Shown: positions 9,201 through 17,310, numbered from the stretch's first letter. The stretch is 64,000 bases of DNA from Flavobacteriales bacterium UBA7612 (GCA_002484335.1 DLJQ01000012.1:104284-168283), one strand, 5' to 3'. Notes: generated from the sequence alone by a model not told the origin. Program-made: numbers and translations.

Positions 9201-9662
9201 CCAGTTATAAAATCAATTATTCAACAAGATGATAAAATTATTATTGAAGTTACAGGAGGAACTCCTCCCTATTCTTTCTCTTTGGATAAAATTAATTGGC
9301 AAACTTCAAATATATTCAATGATTTAAAGAATGGAAATTATACTGTTTATATTCGTTCATTAGAAAACTGTATCCCAATAAAGAAAGAATTTACAATCTA
9401 TAAATTATCTAATTTTATTTCTCCGAACGGCGATGGAATAAATGACACGTGGAAAGTAAAACTCCTAGGACTTAAAAATAATACTATTCAAATTTATGAT
9501 CGATTTGGAAAAATTATAATCGATAAAAAATTTGATAATGAATTCATTTGGAATGGTAAACTAAATGGTTTCACATTACCTTCAGACAGTTATTGGTATT
9601 CAATAGAATTAGAAAATCATACAAAAATTAATGGATATATATTATTGAAAAATAAAATATAA
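6288..9662 (+). CDS. Large T9SS type B surface protein with IgGFc-binding-like domain
   Basis: A 1124-residue secreted protein. A signal peptide (ends FPISAQ, about residue 19) is followed by a region of about residues 90-470 resembling the IgGFc-binding-protein N-terminal domain (LVKGNGDIGKKVEGAIIVAT, VYQLLAGSS, GGMNFVPP). Next come an Ig-like segment (about 475-535), then three modules of the FDLT/YYET type common in flavobacterial adhesins. A run of nine Asn (640-648) starts the first module. The C-terminus (from about 1040, FISPNGDGINDTWKV) is the gliding-motility-associated type B sorting domain, so the protein should cross the outer membrane by T9SS. Role is probably adhesion or surface display; the ligand is unknown. 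Confidence 0.85.
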   Translation: MKKRLLTLLFFLYLFPISAQLDTKHWFAPMVDAVGNYRNVQQIYLSTNQTTAFEVTIYNNNNVIGKVKISKGNPSVFDIPREFIITTNSKKNISDKLFKPTKLGLYVEGKYAFFANLRFSTYNHAEFITSKGKAGIGTTFYTVMAPISTINTLLNFTTSILATEDNTTVNITNFNPELDFSDGISRKEFQFKLNKGESYIIEGKGNPKNKNGHFIGAKITSNHPISVTNGNFNGQYAGDYRTTSDILMDQNVPIEHLGKEFILVKGNGDIGKKVEGAIIVATKNNTSIFLNHRSNSIINLNEGEYYIVPDNNYINQGNEHYNMYIKTNENVYVYQLLAGSSTSPIASGGMNFVPPISCFLPKSIDEIGLINQNKIYHQNSPLGTDDIPTKLNIITEKNANLTVNSQLPNHIDGPYPVTGNENWVTYGIPNQRGNVTILSDKSVMAGITAGIDAAGYGGFFAGLPTKPTIVKEGCYPNTTLIVTPTIFESYQWFLNGFPINGAIQNTYVPKEEGDYSVEVKISTCNSISSEIIHIEECLTKTELEIKECSNNEIIIAPAFSKKEFKVDISSIKIITEPKYGTIKIDTKTGKIIYFRISDSKEKDQFQYLFCDENQSTCEFVTATINIEDIKAENTTIYSCNNNNNNNNNIGIFDLTKARVTEEEYNSKQYYETKEDAERGINEIKNSSKYESKKDKIIYVLIKNERNCKQIAEIKLDFYPEPQLDLSQLTTIFCGTETTVNLDDITKQILLNHELFVVKYYNDKQDAKLGNENTLPHHYTVIKNKSIYIRIENLNLDCNPLIEELNFKFSKELHLFIDEYSTNFCNNNFEDFQIINLNDYLSNYTDDSSLEVNYFFNREDALNNKNKILNQQKINDTQSFYIRFYHSKYCPSIAKLTLNKTNPEKSELLKDIQICPSSKVKLDAGNHYRNYLWNTNETTSSIEVGAGDYWVELTSENGCFYKHSIHVSEFEIPVIKSIIQQDDKIIIEVTGGTPPYSFSLDKINWQTSNIFNDLKNGNYTVYIRSLENCIPIKKEFTIYKLSNFISPNGDGINDTWKVKLLGLKNNTIQIYDRFGKIIIDKKFDNEFIWNGKLNGFTLPSDSYWYSIELENHTKINGYILLKNKI
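8205..8231 (+). repeat. (AAT)9 microsatellite inside the T9SS type B gene
   Basis: Nine uninterrupted AAT codons encode nine Asn between the Cys and the IGIFDL segment of an adhesin module. Because the unit is three bases, copy-number change alters only the length of the Asn linker and keeps the frame. Confidence 0.95.
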
Positions 9663-9709
9663 ATCCATTATATTTATATTGAATCTATAATTAATGTAAA
9701 AATTAAATT

Positions 9710-10579
9710 ATGAAAAATATTTATTTCACAACATTATTATTCTTACTATCAAATTATATTCTAGCGCAAAATAATCCTGAACTACAAAAAATGTATGACG
9801 ACGATCAAAGTGCAAGAATGGTCAAAAATATTGATTGGACTATACTTTCTAAAAAAGATAAAGAAAGAGAAAAAAGAGTTTTTGAGATGATTGACGCAGG
9901 AGAAATAAAAACAGGTAAAGATTATTATAATTCTGCAATGATTTTTCAGCATGGAAATGACACTATTGCTTCAAAGATGGCTGTAGAACATATGAAAAAA
10001 GCTATAAATTTAGATTCTACAATAAACAAATGGTTATTAGCAGCTGCAATAGATAGAGATTTAATGAGAAGAGATAAACCTCAAATATATGGCACACAAT
10101 ATGTAAAAAATGATAAGACAGAAGGAAAATGGAAGTTATATACTATAGATCCTTCTAAAATTACAGATGAAGAAAGAAAATATTATAATGTTGAAACTTT
10201 AGAAGAGCAAATCGAAAATGAAAGAAAAATGAACCTTCTTTCTCTGGATGAATTAATAAAAAATAAACCTTTTAAACAAATCATTCCAATTATAAAATCT
10301 GAACATACAAAAGGGATAAATTCTTTATATAATGTAAGTGAAGATGAAATTAATAATTTTGGTTATCAACTAATAAGTGAAAATAAAAATAATGAGGCTT
10401 TAGAAATTTTTAAACTTAATACTCAATTATATTCTCAAGCTTGGAATACCTATGATAGCTATGGTGAATTATTATTAAAACTTAATCATAAAAAAGAAGC
10501 TCATAAAAATTATAAAAAATCATTACAATTAAATCCAAAAAATGATAATGCAATCAGAGTTTTAAAAGATATTGAATAA
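9710..10579 (+). CDS. Exported DUF6624-like protein with C-terminal TPR
   Basis: A 289-residue protein with a signal peptide ending near ILAQ (residue 19). Residues about 25-165 show the DUF6624 pattern, including QHGNDTIASKMAVEHMKKAI, WLLAAAIDRDLM and KPQIYGTQY. The C-terminal 100 residues have two tetratricopeptide-like helices pairs (NEALEIFKLNTQLYSQAWN and KKEAHKNYKKSLQLNPKN), suggesting a binding role. It follows the T9SS type B gene by 47 bases in the same direction and may be co-expressed with it. It ends at the terminator at 10584-10611. Confidence 0.65.
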   Translation: MKNIYFTTLLFLLSNYILAQNNPELQKMYDDDQSARMVKNIDWTILSKKDKEREKRVFEMIDAGEIKTGKDYYNSAMIFQHGNDTIASKMAVEHMKKAINLDSTINKWLLAAAIDRDLMRRDKPQIYGTQYVKNDKTEGKWKLYTIDPSKITDEERKYYNVETLEEQIENERKMNLLSLDELIKNKPFKQIIPIIKSEHTKGINSLYNVSEDEINNFGYQLISENKNNEALEIFKLNTQLYSQAWNTYDSYGELLLKLNHKKEAHKNYKKSLQLNPKNDNAIRVLKDIE

Positions 10580-10583
10580 TAAA

Positions 10584-10611
10584 AGAGCGTTCAAGATTAA
10601 CTGAACGCTCT
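10584..10611. terminator. Bidirectional terminator
   Basis: Perfect 10-base stem AGAGCGTTCA/TGAACGCTCT with an 8-base loop between the convergent DUF6624/TPR and EamA genes. A-rich and T-rich flanks let it work in both directions. Confidence 0.9.
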
Positions 10612-10616
10612 AAAAT

Positions 10617-11486
10617 TTATTTAATTTTAAATATTCTAAACATTTGTAAGATTAATGATAGTATAATAAGAGATAAGCCTATAAAAAAACTTAAATTAAG
10701 CTCTTTATATTCATTAAAAAATAGTACCGCGATTATAATAGAATAAATAGGTTCTAAATTAAAACTTAAATTAACTGTAAATGCAGATATTTTTTTCATT
10801 GCAATATTCAATATCCAATATAATAATACAGTACAAATTCCAGATAAAATTAACAAATAAATTAAATCCTTAATAGTTGGAATAAAGGTTCCTATTGAAT
10901 AAAATTTCAATAGAATAGGCAATAAAATTACTATTCCTATAGTACCTCCTAACATTTCTACTTTTGTTAACTCTTTTGTCTCATACTTTTTTACTAATCC
11001 CTCATTCAATATAGTATAAATTGCTACAAATAATGAAGATATTACTCCTAAAATAATTCCTAATCTATATTTTGTATCAAAACTAAATATGAGGGCAATT
11101 CCAACTAATGTTAAGCAGCTTAACAAAATTTCTATTATAGAATGTTTTTTATTATTTATAAATGGCTCTATAATAGCAGTAAAAAATCCCGCTAAACAAA
11201 AACATACAACACCAACCGAAATATTCGAATATTTTATACTTCCATAGAAGAAAATCCAATGTAGACCTAATAAAAAACCTACATTAGCTATTTTTAGATA
11301 TTCCAAGATTGTGTATTTTTTTTCTGTTTTATCAATAAAAACACTAATGATTATAAATAGTATTCCAGCCAATAACATTCTATAAAAAGTTATTAGAACT
11401 TCATTTAGGGATATTAATTTTCCAAATATCCCTGTAATACTAGCTAAGAATACAGAAATATGTAATAATAAAAATGATTTTTTCAT
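10617..11486 (-). CDS. EamA/DMT family transporter
   Basis: A 289-residue integral membrane protein with about ten hydrophobic helices arranged as two EamA repeats, each of five helices (first repeat to about residue 135, second from about 145). Family signs are LISLNEVLITFYRMLLAGILF near residue 26 and the second-repeat NLSFNLEPIYSIIIAVLFFNE near 235. Such drug/metabolite transporters export small molecules; the substrate cannot be told. It is the only minus-strand gene in the accessory stretch and lies alone between plus-strand clusters. The region before its start (11487-11718) is AT-rich without a gene. Confidence 0.85.
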   Translation of the reverse strand: MKKSFLLLHISVFLASITGIFGKLISLNEVLITFYRMLLAGILFIIISVFIDKTEKKYTILEYLKIANVGFLLGLHWIFFYGSIKYSNISVGVVCFCLAGFFTAIIEPFINNKKHSIIEILLSCLTLVGIALIFSFDTKYRLGIILGVISSLFVAIYTILNEGLVKKYETKELTKVEMLGGTIGIVILLPILLKFYSIGTFIPTIKDLIYLLILSGICTVLLYWILNIAMKKISAFTVNLSFNLEPIYSIIIAVLFFNEYKELNLSFFIGLSLIILSLILQMFRIFKIK

Positions 11487-11718
11487 TTAAAAATATGATA
11501 TATTAAGTTAATAAAAGCATTGTCCATATTCAGAAGAAAGAATACAGATAAATTAATTTTTAAGTAAACATAATTTTTCCCTTAAGGAACAATATGTTGA
11601 TTAAATGCTCTTAAAACAGTCATATTTTAATAAGATTATTGTTCTACAAAACTAAGTTAAAAATATGATACATACTGAATTCAAAATTATTATTTTTATA
11701 ATTTAGTACGTTTATATT

Positions 11719-12207
11719 ATGAAACAAGAAGAATTATTCAACTATATTACTTCTAGAGATTGTAACAAAGTGTGGCAATCTGCATGTGAAATCATAAAAT
11801 ACAGTCATAACAAAGAGTTTATAAAATACTTCATTCCTCATCTTTCTACCATAATAGAAAAAACAAATAAATTAGAAATGGGTGGTTTTTTTGCGCCAAA
11901 CCAACGATTTGTCGACTTTGCAATTAAAATAATAGAATTTCATAAAAATAAAGAAAATTGTTCATGTTTTTTATATATAGAAAAATTTCATTTATCAAAT
12001 TCTCTTTTAAAAAAAGAAATAAAATATGATGGATTTAATCCTAAAAAAGAAGTCGAAAAAGAAAATATTATTTTCATAACAACGTGTTATATTAATAAAA
12101 AATGGGTTGATTATTATTTAGTAGAATGTTGTAAATGCAAAAAGAGATTTAAAGTTGAAGAACGAGAAGGACATTATATGTTCTGGAATTGGAACGAATT
12201 GGAATAA
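11719..12207 (+). CDS. Small cytosolic protein, possible orphan immunity protein
   Basis: A 162-residue signal-less protein that I do not recognise. The N-terminal 60 residues look helical (a HEAT-like SACEIIKYSHNKEFIKYFIP stretch); the C-terminal half has a pair of Cys (about 144-147, ECCKCKKRF) and ends FWNWNELE, a style seen in immunity proteins of polymorphic toxins. No toxin gene is adjacent. It starts a compact run: DUF7660-like gene 12 bases downstream, then the broken 147-codon gene, then membrane and DUF2310 genes. Role inferred only from company and size. Confidence 0.45.
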   Translation: MKQEELFNYITSRDCNKVWQSACEIIKYSHNKEFIKYFIPHLSTIIEKTNKLEMGGFFAPNQRFVDFAIKIIEFHKNKENCSCFLYIEKFHLSNSLLKKEIKYDGFNPKKEVEKENIIFITTCYINKKWVDYYLVECCKCKKRFKVEEREGHYMFWNWNELE

Positions 12208-12219
12208 AACTAAATAAAA

Positions 12220-12483
12220 ATGAATAATAAAAAAGAAATAAACAATTTTGATGTTACAAATAGACAATCATTTATAAAATTTATTGAATTATTAAGACAA
12301 GATTTTTTAGACAACCCTAATGAATGGGAAAATAAAACTATTGATAATTTTCTAGATGCTATATCCTCTTATTCAGAAGATATACAAGGTTATTATGACA
12401 ATATGAAATTAAATATAAATGCTGACGATGCAAATTGGAGCACATTTGCCGATATTCTAAAAGGAGCAAAAATATATGAATAA
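12220..12483 (+). CDS. DUF7660-like small protein
   Basis: An 87-residue protein whose second half, FLDAISSYSEDIQGYYDN then NINADDANWSTFADILKGA, follows the strongly conserved pattern I associate with the DUF7660 domain, found as single-domain proteins in many bacteria and often among immunity-like genes. No signal peptide or membrane segment. The next gene starts within its last eight bases, indicating translational coupling. Biochemical function unknown. Confidence 0.65.
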   Translation: MNNKKEINNFDVTNRQSFIKFIELLRQDFLDNPNEWENKTIDNFLDAISSYSEDIQGYYDNMKLNINADDANWSTFADILKGAKIYE

Positions 12484-12916
12484 CAATTATCCTAATCAAT
12501 GGGAATTTTCGAATACAGACAAAGAAATGTTCTCTCCTAACCAAGAATATAAAATTGAATTTTATAATCTTAATGAAATTGCAATGGGTGCTCCTATTGG
12601 AGGAGAATGTCATTTATTAATTCATTAAAAAAAAGTAAAACTAGATAATTGGGCAGCTGGACCTATAATTTGGAATAAAACAAATGATAAAGTTGCATTC
12701 CCTATTTGGACAAAAAATAGAAATCAAAAAATAGTAATAGTAAATATTAAGAATTTTCCAATTACAATTTATAAAAAAGAGTTTCGTGTTCTACATTTTT
12801 ACTCATTCGAAAACAATACTATATATGCAATAGACAGTCCTATTAACATATCTAAAAAAATAGTTTTTGATACAAATTTTGAAGATATTGAAAAAATAAA
12901 ACACTTAAATTTATAA
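12476..12916 (+). pseudogene. 147-codon gene broken by one in-frame TAA
   Basis: An otherwise continuous frame from ATG 12476 to TAA 12914-12916 with a single internal TAA at 12626-12628 (codon 51). The first part reads MNNNYPNQWEFSNTDKEMF and has GAPIGGECHLL just before the stop; after it come LDNWAAGPIIWNKTNDKVAF and FPIWTKNRNQKIVIVNI. The two halves read as one beta-rich domain, so a point nonsense mutation is the simplest reading. The stop lies at the start of a run of A, so an alternative double indel is possible. I do not recognise the family. Coupled to the DUF7660-like gene by an eight-base overlap. Confidence 0.65.
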
Positions 12917-12953
12917 AAATTTATATTTATTTATTAAAAATATTTAACATAAG

Positions 12954-13550
12954 GTGATTAAAAATAGTCCGTCTAAAAAGTACTTAACTACAAAAAATAT
13001 CTTTATTATTTCTATTATAGTTACTATTTTAACAATTTTAGGAATTTGGTTATTAGGAATTGGTAAACAAAGAACATTATTTGAAAATTCATTACTTTCT
13101 ACTTCATTACTTTCAATATCCTTTTTTTTATTCTTAAGTATCAATCTCTACAATGGTACAAAATTAAAAGATAATCTAGGTAAAATAACAGATAAAATAA
13201 ACAAGAATAACATACCTGATATTTCTGGAATAGATCTATCATCCAATCATATACCTGATGTAGGAGAAGGTATTGGTGGACTTATTTTAGGACTTATTTT
13301 ATGGTTTATTATTTCTGTAGTATTAATTTTTTTAATAACTTTTTTAGGAGCTGTATTATGGATAATGATTTTAATATTTACAGCTATGTTATACTGGATT
13401 TTCTTTCGAGCTCTAAGATTAGTTTTTAAAAATTCTACTAAAACTCATAATAATTTAATATTGAGTGTTTTTTATGCATTTGTATATACAATTCTATATA
13501 ATTTTTGGATATATGGAATTATATTAACTTCACATTACTTTTTAAACTAA
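12954..13550 (+). CDS. Multi-pass membrane protein, unknown function
   Basis: A 198-residue integral membrane protein starting at GTG (no ATG fits before the first helix). Hydrophobic segments lie at about residues 17-38, 48-65, 106-128, 128-155 and 172-195. Between the second and third is a soluble linker (KDNLGKITDKINKNNIPDIS). No catalytic motif is visible and no family is recognised. It precedes the DUF2310 gene by only four bases, so the two are surely co-translated. Confidence 0.6.
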   Translation: MIKNSPSKKYLTTKNIFIISIIVTILTILGIWLLGIGKQRTLFENSLLSTSLLSISFFLFLSINLYNGTKLKDNLGKITDKINKNNIPDISGIDLSSNHIPDVGEGIGGLILGLILWFIISVVLIFLITFLGAVLWIMILIFTAMLYWIFFRALRLVFKNSTKTHNNLILSVFYAFVYTILYNFWIYGIILTSHYFLN

Positions 13551-13554
13551 CATT

Positions 13555-14307
13555 ATGTATATCCATGAAATATCTATTGAAGTAAAATCTATAATAAATG
13601 TAAATGAAATTATTGATGAATTTGGTTTACTTATGTCTTTTTATCGAGGAAATGGACAAACACAGGGCAATATTGAATCACAATATATAGAGAATAATAA
13701 AATTTACTGTTTACCATATACTCTTGAAAAAAAATCTTTAGATATCATCTACAATAATGTTTATATAAATAATCAAATTGAAAAAATTCAAAATTTATGT
13801 AATTCTTCATTAAAATTTAAAATTGCTGGTAAATCTTATAAAAATTATAGCACTCCTTGTACATGTAAAAAAAGAGATTTTTATATTCTATATACAGATT
13901 ATTTGACCATAGAATCTCCTTTAAGATGTGGAAATTGTTATAAATCAATTCCATTATACCACATTCCTATTTACGAAGATTATGGTTATATTCCAATTTT
14001 AAGTTGGGAAACAAATTATAAATCTTGTGATAATTTACAGATGAATTGTGAAGTTGGAGAACGTTGGTCTATAAATCAAATGCAGAAAATAGACTCTCAG
14101 TTATCAAAACAAGGGTTAGGAATTTGTAAAAAGATTGAGAAAATAACATCTATTCCTACATATTATTATCTATATAATTATAACAAAACATCTAGTGATT
14201 GCCCGAGTTGTAATAAAAAATGGTCATTAGAAAAAAAATCAAATAATTTTTATGATTATAAATGTGATCATTGCAAAATAGTTTCAACAATATCTATTAA
14301 TAAATAA
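13555..14307 (+). CDS. DUF2310 zinc-ribbon-containing protein
   Basis: A 250-residue cytosolic protein with the layout of the DUF2310 family: an N-terminal alpha/beta part (MYIHEISIEVKS, GLLMSFYRGNGQTQGN), then Cys pairs CTCKKRD (about 102-104) and CGNCYKSIPLYHIP (about 123-126), a WETNYKSCDNLQMNCEVGER stretch, and a C-terminal zinc ribbon CPSCNKKW ... CDHCKI (about 219-243). Such proteins have no assigned function but appear in toxin-immunity-like gene neighbourhoods. Frame intact, expected length. Partner of the membrane protein just upstream. Confidence 0.75.
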   Translation: MYIHEISIEVKSIINVNEIIDEFGLLMSFYRGNGQTQGNIESQYIENNKIYCLPYTLEKKSLDIIYNNVYINNQIEKIQNLCNSSLKFKIAGKSYKNYSTPCTCKKRDFYILYTDYLTIESPLRCGNCYKSIPLYHIPIYEDYGYIPILSWETNYKSCDNLQMNCEVGERWSINQMQKIDSQLSKQGLGICKKIEKITSIPTYYYLYNYNKTSSDCPSCNKKWSLEKKSNNFYDYKCDHCKIVSTISINK

Positions 14308-14350
14308 TTCTATTAAAACTAAATTTACTCTATCCTAAAAAATAATACAC

Positions 14351-15310
14351 ATGAAAATTACGATATTAGATGATTACCAACATGTAATCAATCAACTAAA
14401 ATGCTTCAAAACGTTAGAAAATTTAGATGTAACCATTTTACATACTACAGAAAAAAATCCTGAAATACTTGCTTCATTAATAAAGGATACAGAAATACTT
14501 ACACGAGAAAGAACAATTATTAATGATGAATTATTAAATTTATTACCTCATCTAAAATTAATTAGTCAAACTGGTAAAATATCAAATCATCTCGATTTAA
14601 AAGCCTGTACAAAGTATAATGTCGCTGTAGCAGAAGGAATAGGTTCACCTGTTGCTCCAGCAGAACTTACTTGGGCTTTAATAATGAACGCAACTCGAAA
14701 AATTCCACAAGCAATAGAAGGAATGAAAAAAGGAAAATGGCAAATAAATATAGGAGATTCAATTTATGGAAAAACAATTGGTATTTGGAGCTATGGAAAA
14801 ATAGGAAAAAAAATTGCTCAATATGCTAAAGTTTTTGGAGCAGATGTATTAGTTTGGGGTAGCGAAAATTCAAGAAATGCTGCAGTAGAAGATGGTTTTT
14901 ACAAAGCTGAAACTAAAGATTATTTTTTCAAGAATGCTGATATTATAACACTTCATATCCGACTTAATGAAACTACTATTGGAATAGTAAAAGAAAATGA
15001 CTTAATGAATATGAGAGAAAACGCAGTGTTTATAAATACTTCTAGAGCTGAACTTTTAGAAAAAAATGCTTTAATAAACACTTTAAAAACTGGAAAAAAT
15101 ATTTCTGTTGGTGTTGATGTCTACGAAAATGAACCTATTTATGATACCAACTACGATTTATTAAAAATGGATAATGTAATCTGTACTCCCCATATTGGTT
15201 ATGTCGAAAAAGATGGATATGAATTATATTTTGAAAAAGCGTTTGAAAACGTCATTAATTACATCAATAATACTCCCACAAATATTGCAAATCCTGAAGT
15301 TTTAAAATAA
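14351..15310 (+). CDS. D-2-hydroxyacid dehydrogenase family protein
   Basis: A 319-residue NAD-dependent dehydrogenase of the D-isomer-specific family. Catalytic residues are all present: Arg in LHIRLNE (about 202), Glu in YENEP (about 259) and His in TPHIGY (about 279). The nucleotide-binding loop reads SYGKIG (about 147-152), where the usual GxGxxG would begin with Gly, so the first glycine is a serine; this may affect cofactor binding. It leads a run with the hydrolase and the split methyltransferase, which together look like a small metabolic cassette of unknown product. Confidence 0.8.
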   Translation: MKITILDDYQHVINQLKCFKTLENLDVTILHTTEKNPEILASLIKDTEILTRERTIINDELLNLLPHLKLISQTGKISNHLDLKACTKYNVAVAEGIGSPVAPAELTWALIMNATRKIPQAIEGMKKGKWQINIGDSIYGKTIGIWSYGKIGKKIAQYAKVFGADVLVWGSENSRNAAVEDGFYKAETKDYFFKNADIITLHIRLNETTIGIVKENDLMNMRENAVFINTSRAELLEKNALINTLKTGKNISVGVDVYENEPIYDTNYDLLKMDNVICTPHIGYVEKDGYELYFEKAFENVINYINNTPTNIANPEVLK

Positions 15311-15340
15311 GATAGAATACTATTATAATTTTCACACAAT

Positions 15341-15901
15341 ATGAGTACAATTAATATATACATCATACATGGATATACAGCAAACTCTAATGCAAATTGG
15401 TTTCCTGATATAAAAGAAAATCTTGAATCAGAAAATATTAAAGTTCATATTTTTGATATGCCTAATTCTCAAGCACCAATTTTTGAAGAATGGATAGAAT
15501 TTCTTAAAAAGAAAATAGATACTATTCATTCAAATTCAATTTTTATTGGTCATAGTTTAGGATGTGTTACTTTATTAAACTTCCTAGAAGAAAAAAATTA
15601 TGAAAATGTAAATTCATTATTTCTTGTCTCTGGATTTGTAGAAAAAACTCCTATTCAGAAACTATCTGGCTTCATGGAGAAAACTATAGATTATTCAAAA
15701 GTAAATAATAATGTAAAAAATAGGTTCGTAATATCTGCTATCGACGATGATATTATTCCATATAGCTGTTCAGAATACTTGGCAGAAAAAATTGATGCTA
15801 AATTTATTTTACTTAAAGAAGGAAAACATTTTATTGATAGAGATGGTTTTTATAAATTCCCTTTATTAATTGATTTAATTAATAAAACGATAGAAAAATA
15901 A
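15341..15901 (+). CDS. RBBP9/YdeN-type alpha/beta hydrolase
   Basis: A 186-residue single-domain serine hydrolase. The oxyanion and nucleophile motifs are HGYTANSNANWFP (residues 10-22) and GHSLG (Ser about 71); the Asp is in AIDDDIIPY (about 134) and the His in EGKHFI (about 161). Length and the GxTxxxxxNW opening fit the RBBP9/YdeN family, small esterases of unclear physiological substrate. The stop codon overlaps the start of the following methyltransferase gene by one base (TAATG), a sign of tight coupling. Confidence 0.8.
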   Translation: MSTINIYIIHGYTANSNANWFPDIKENLESENIKVHIFDMPNSQAPIFEEWIEFLKKKIDTIHSNSIFIGHSLGCVTLLNFLEEKNYENVNSLFLVSGFVEKTPIQKLSGFMEKTIDYSKVNNNVKNRFVISAIDDDIIPYSCSEYLAEKIDAKFILLKEGKHFIDRDGFYKFPLLIDLINKTIEK

Positions 15902-16610
15902 TGAAAAATATTTATGAACCAGAATTCGTAAAAAACTTATTCGATAAAATGTCTAGTTCTTACGAAAATATGAACTATATAACTTCTTTTGGTTTTTCTA
16001 TTTGTTGGAGAAAACAATTTTTAAGCAAACTAGGACGATCTAATAAAAAATTAAACATAATTGATTTATTATCTGGATTAGGTGAAAATTGGAAATATTT
16101 AAAAGAAAATTCCCTAATTCCAATTTCTATGCATTAGATTTTTCAACTGAAATGGTTAATCAATCAAAATTAAAAGCAGATAAAATATTCGATAAAAAAC
16201 TAAATTTATTATGTGAAAATATACTTCAAAATCAATTAGAATCTAATCATTTCGATATAATTTCATGTGCCTATGGTCTAAAAACCTTTAATAACGAACA
16301 ATTAGAAATTCTAGCAAAAGAAATAAATAGAATACTTAAACCAAACGGAAAATTCAGTTTTGTAGAAGTTTCTAAACCAAAAAATAAATTACTTTTTATT
16401 TGTTATCAATTCTATCTTAGTAAAATAATTCCTATATTAGGTAAACTATTTCTTGGAAATCCTAATGACTATAAGATGTTATGGATTTACACCAAAAATT
16501 TTGAAACCTGTGACAAAATCATCGAAATATTTAGAAAAAATAATTTAAATGTAAAATTAGATACTTATTTCTTTGGTTGTGCAACAGGAATTAGTGGTTA
16601 TAAATTATAA
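15901..16610 (+). pseudogene. UbiE-like class I SAM methyltransferase split by a -1 shift
   Basis: Two frames together give one methyltransferase of about 236 residues. The first part (FDKMSSSYENMNYITSFG, then the SAM-binding IIDLLSGLGENWKYLK) runs into a stop at 16135-16137; the second continues RKFPNSNFYALDFSTEM and holds CAYGLKTFNN, an EINRILKPNGKF-FVEVSKP strand and the usual C-terminus. The frames join exactly at TTTAAAA (16098-16104), read T TTA AAA in the first frame, a canonical -1 slippery heptamer. Loss of one A in a homopolymer explains it equally well. Whether the full protein is made is unknown. Confidence 0.75.
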
Positions 16611-16671
16611 AATATAAAACAATCACATATACATCTTATTTAATAAATACAAAACTAACACTAAAACAAAT

Positions 16672-17283
16672 ATGAAATTAAAATATATACTTTTTACTCT
16701 TACCATAATCATGTCAAATGTTGTATTCTCACAAAACACAATTAAAATGACTAATAATTACGGCAGTACAAACAATGACATTCAAGATTTAATTGATTTT
16801 GAAAACATTTACATTGAACAATTAAACTTTGAAGGAATAAACCTTAAAAATAAGTTTTATCAAATAAGTATTGAAGAATATATAGATGGAAATCTTAAAA
16901 ATTCATCTATTCTATTTGATGGAAATGAAGCTGATATATTTAAAATTAACTCTAATGAAGAATCATTGAAATTCTTTTTTAAATTAAATGAAAATAAATT
17001 AAAAATTTTTATTAGAGGCAAAAAATTTGGAAGTAAAAAATCTTATTTTAATTTAACTAATAATTCTGATACATATGCACTTAAAGATTTTTTTGGAAAT
17101 AAAAAACAATTAGATTTAGAAATTGGTAAAAAAAATGCTGTTTTAGCTATAATAACTCCAACGATTCATGAGGATGGAACTGGTTCATATTGTGAAGTTG
17201 CTCAATCTACTATTCAACCTGAAAAACTTGGTAAAGAATTCAAAATTCCTCAATATTTCATTATTTCAATTACTTTTAAATAA
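16672..17283 (+). CDS. Secreted protein, unknown function
   Basis: A 203-residue protein with a signal peptide ending VVFSQ (about residue 21). The mature part is rich in Asn, Lys and Ile with alternating beta-strand patterns (FYQISIEEYIDGNLKNS, LKIFIRGKKFGSKKS). It ends IPQYFIISITFK without a T9SS-type C-terminal signal. No family recognised. It closes the accessory stretch and is followed by repeat copy B, then by convergent core genes. Confidence 0.5.
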   Translation: MKLKYILFTLTIIMSNVVFSQNTIKMTNNYGSTNNDIQDLIDFENIYIEQLNFEGINLKNKFYQISIEEYIDGNLKNSSILFDGNEADIFKINSNEESLKFFFKLNENKLKIFIRGKKFGSKKSYFNLTNNSDTYALKDFFGNKKQLDLEIGKKNAVLAIITPTIHEDGTGSYCEVAQSTIQPEKLGKEFKIPQYFIISITFK

Positions 17284-17310
17284 AATTAGCTACTAATTAA
17301 AAATGCTTCT

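Noticed and set aside
5710..12628. Reassignment of TAA as a sense codon
   Set aside because: Nearly every intact gene here ends in TAA, so the two internal TAA are nonsense mutations or errors, not a code change.
11719..12916. Toxin-antitoxin module
   Set aside because: No toxin fold, DNA-binding antitoxin or typical pair sizes are recognisable; immunity-like is the more that can be said.
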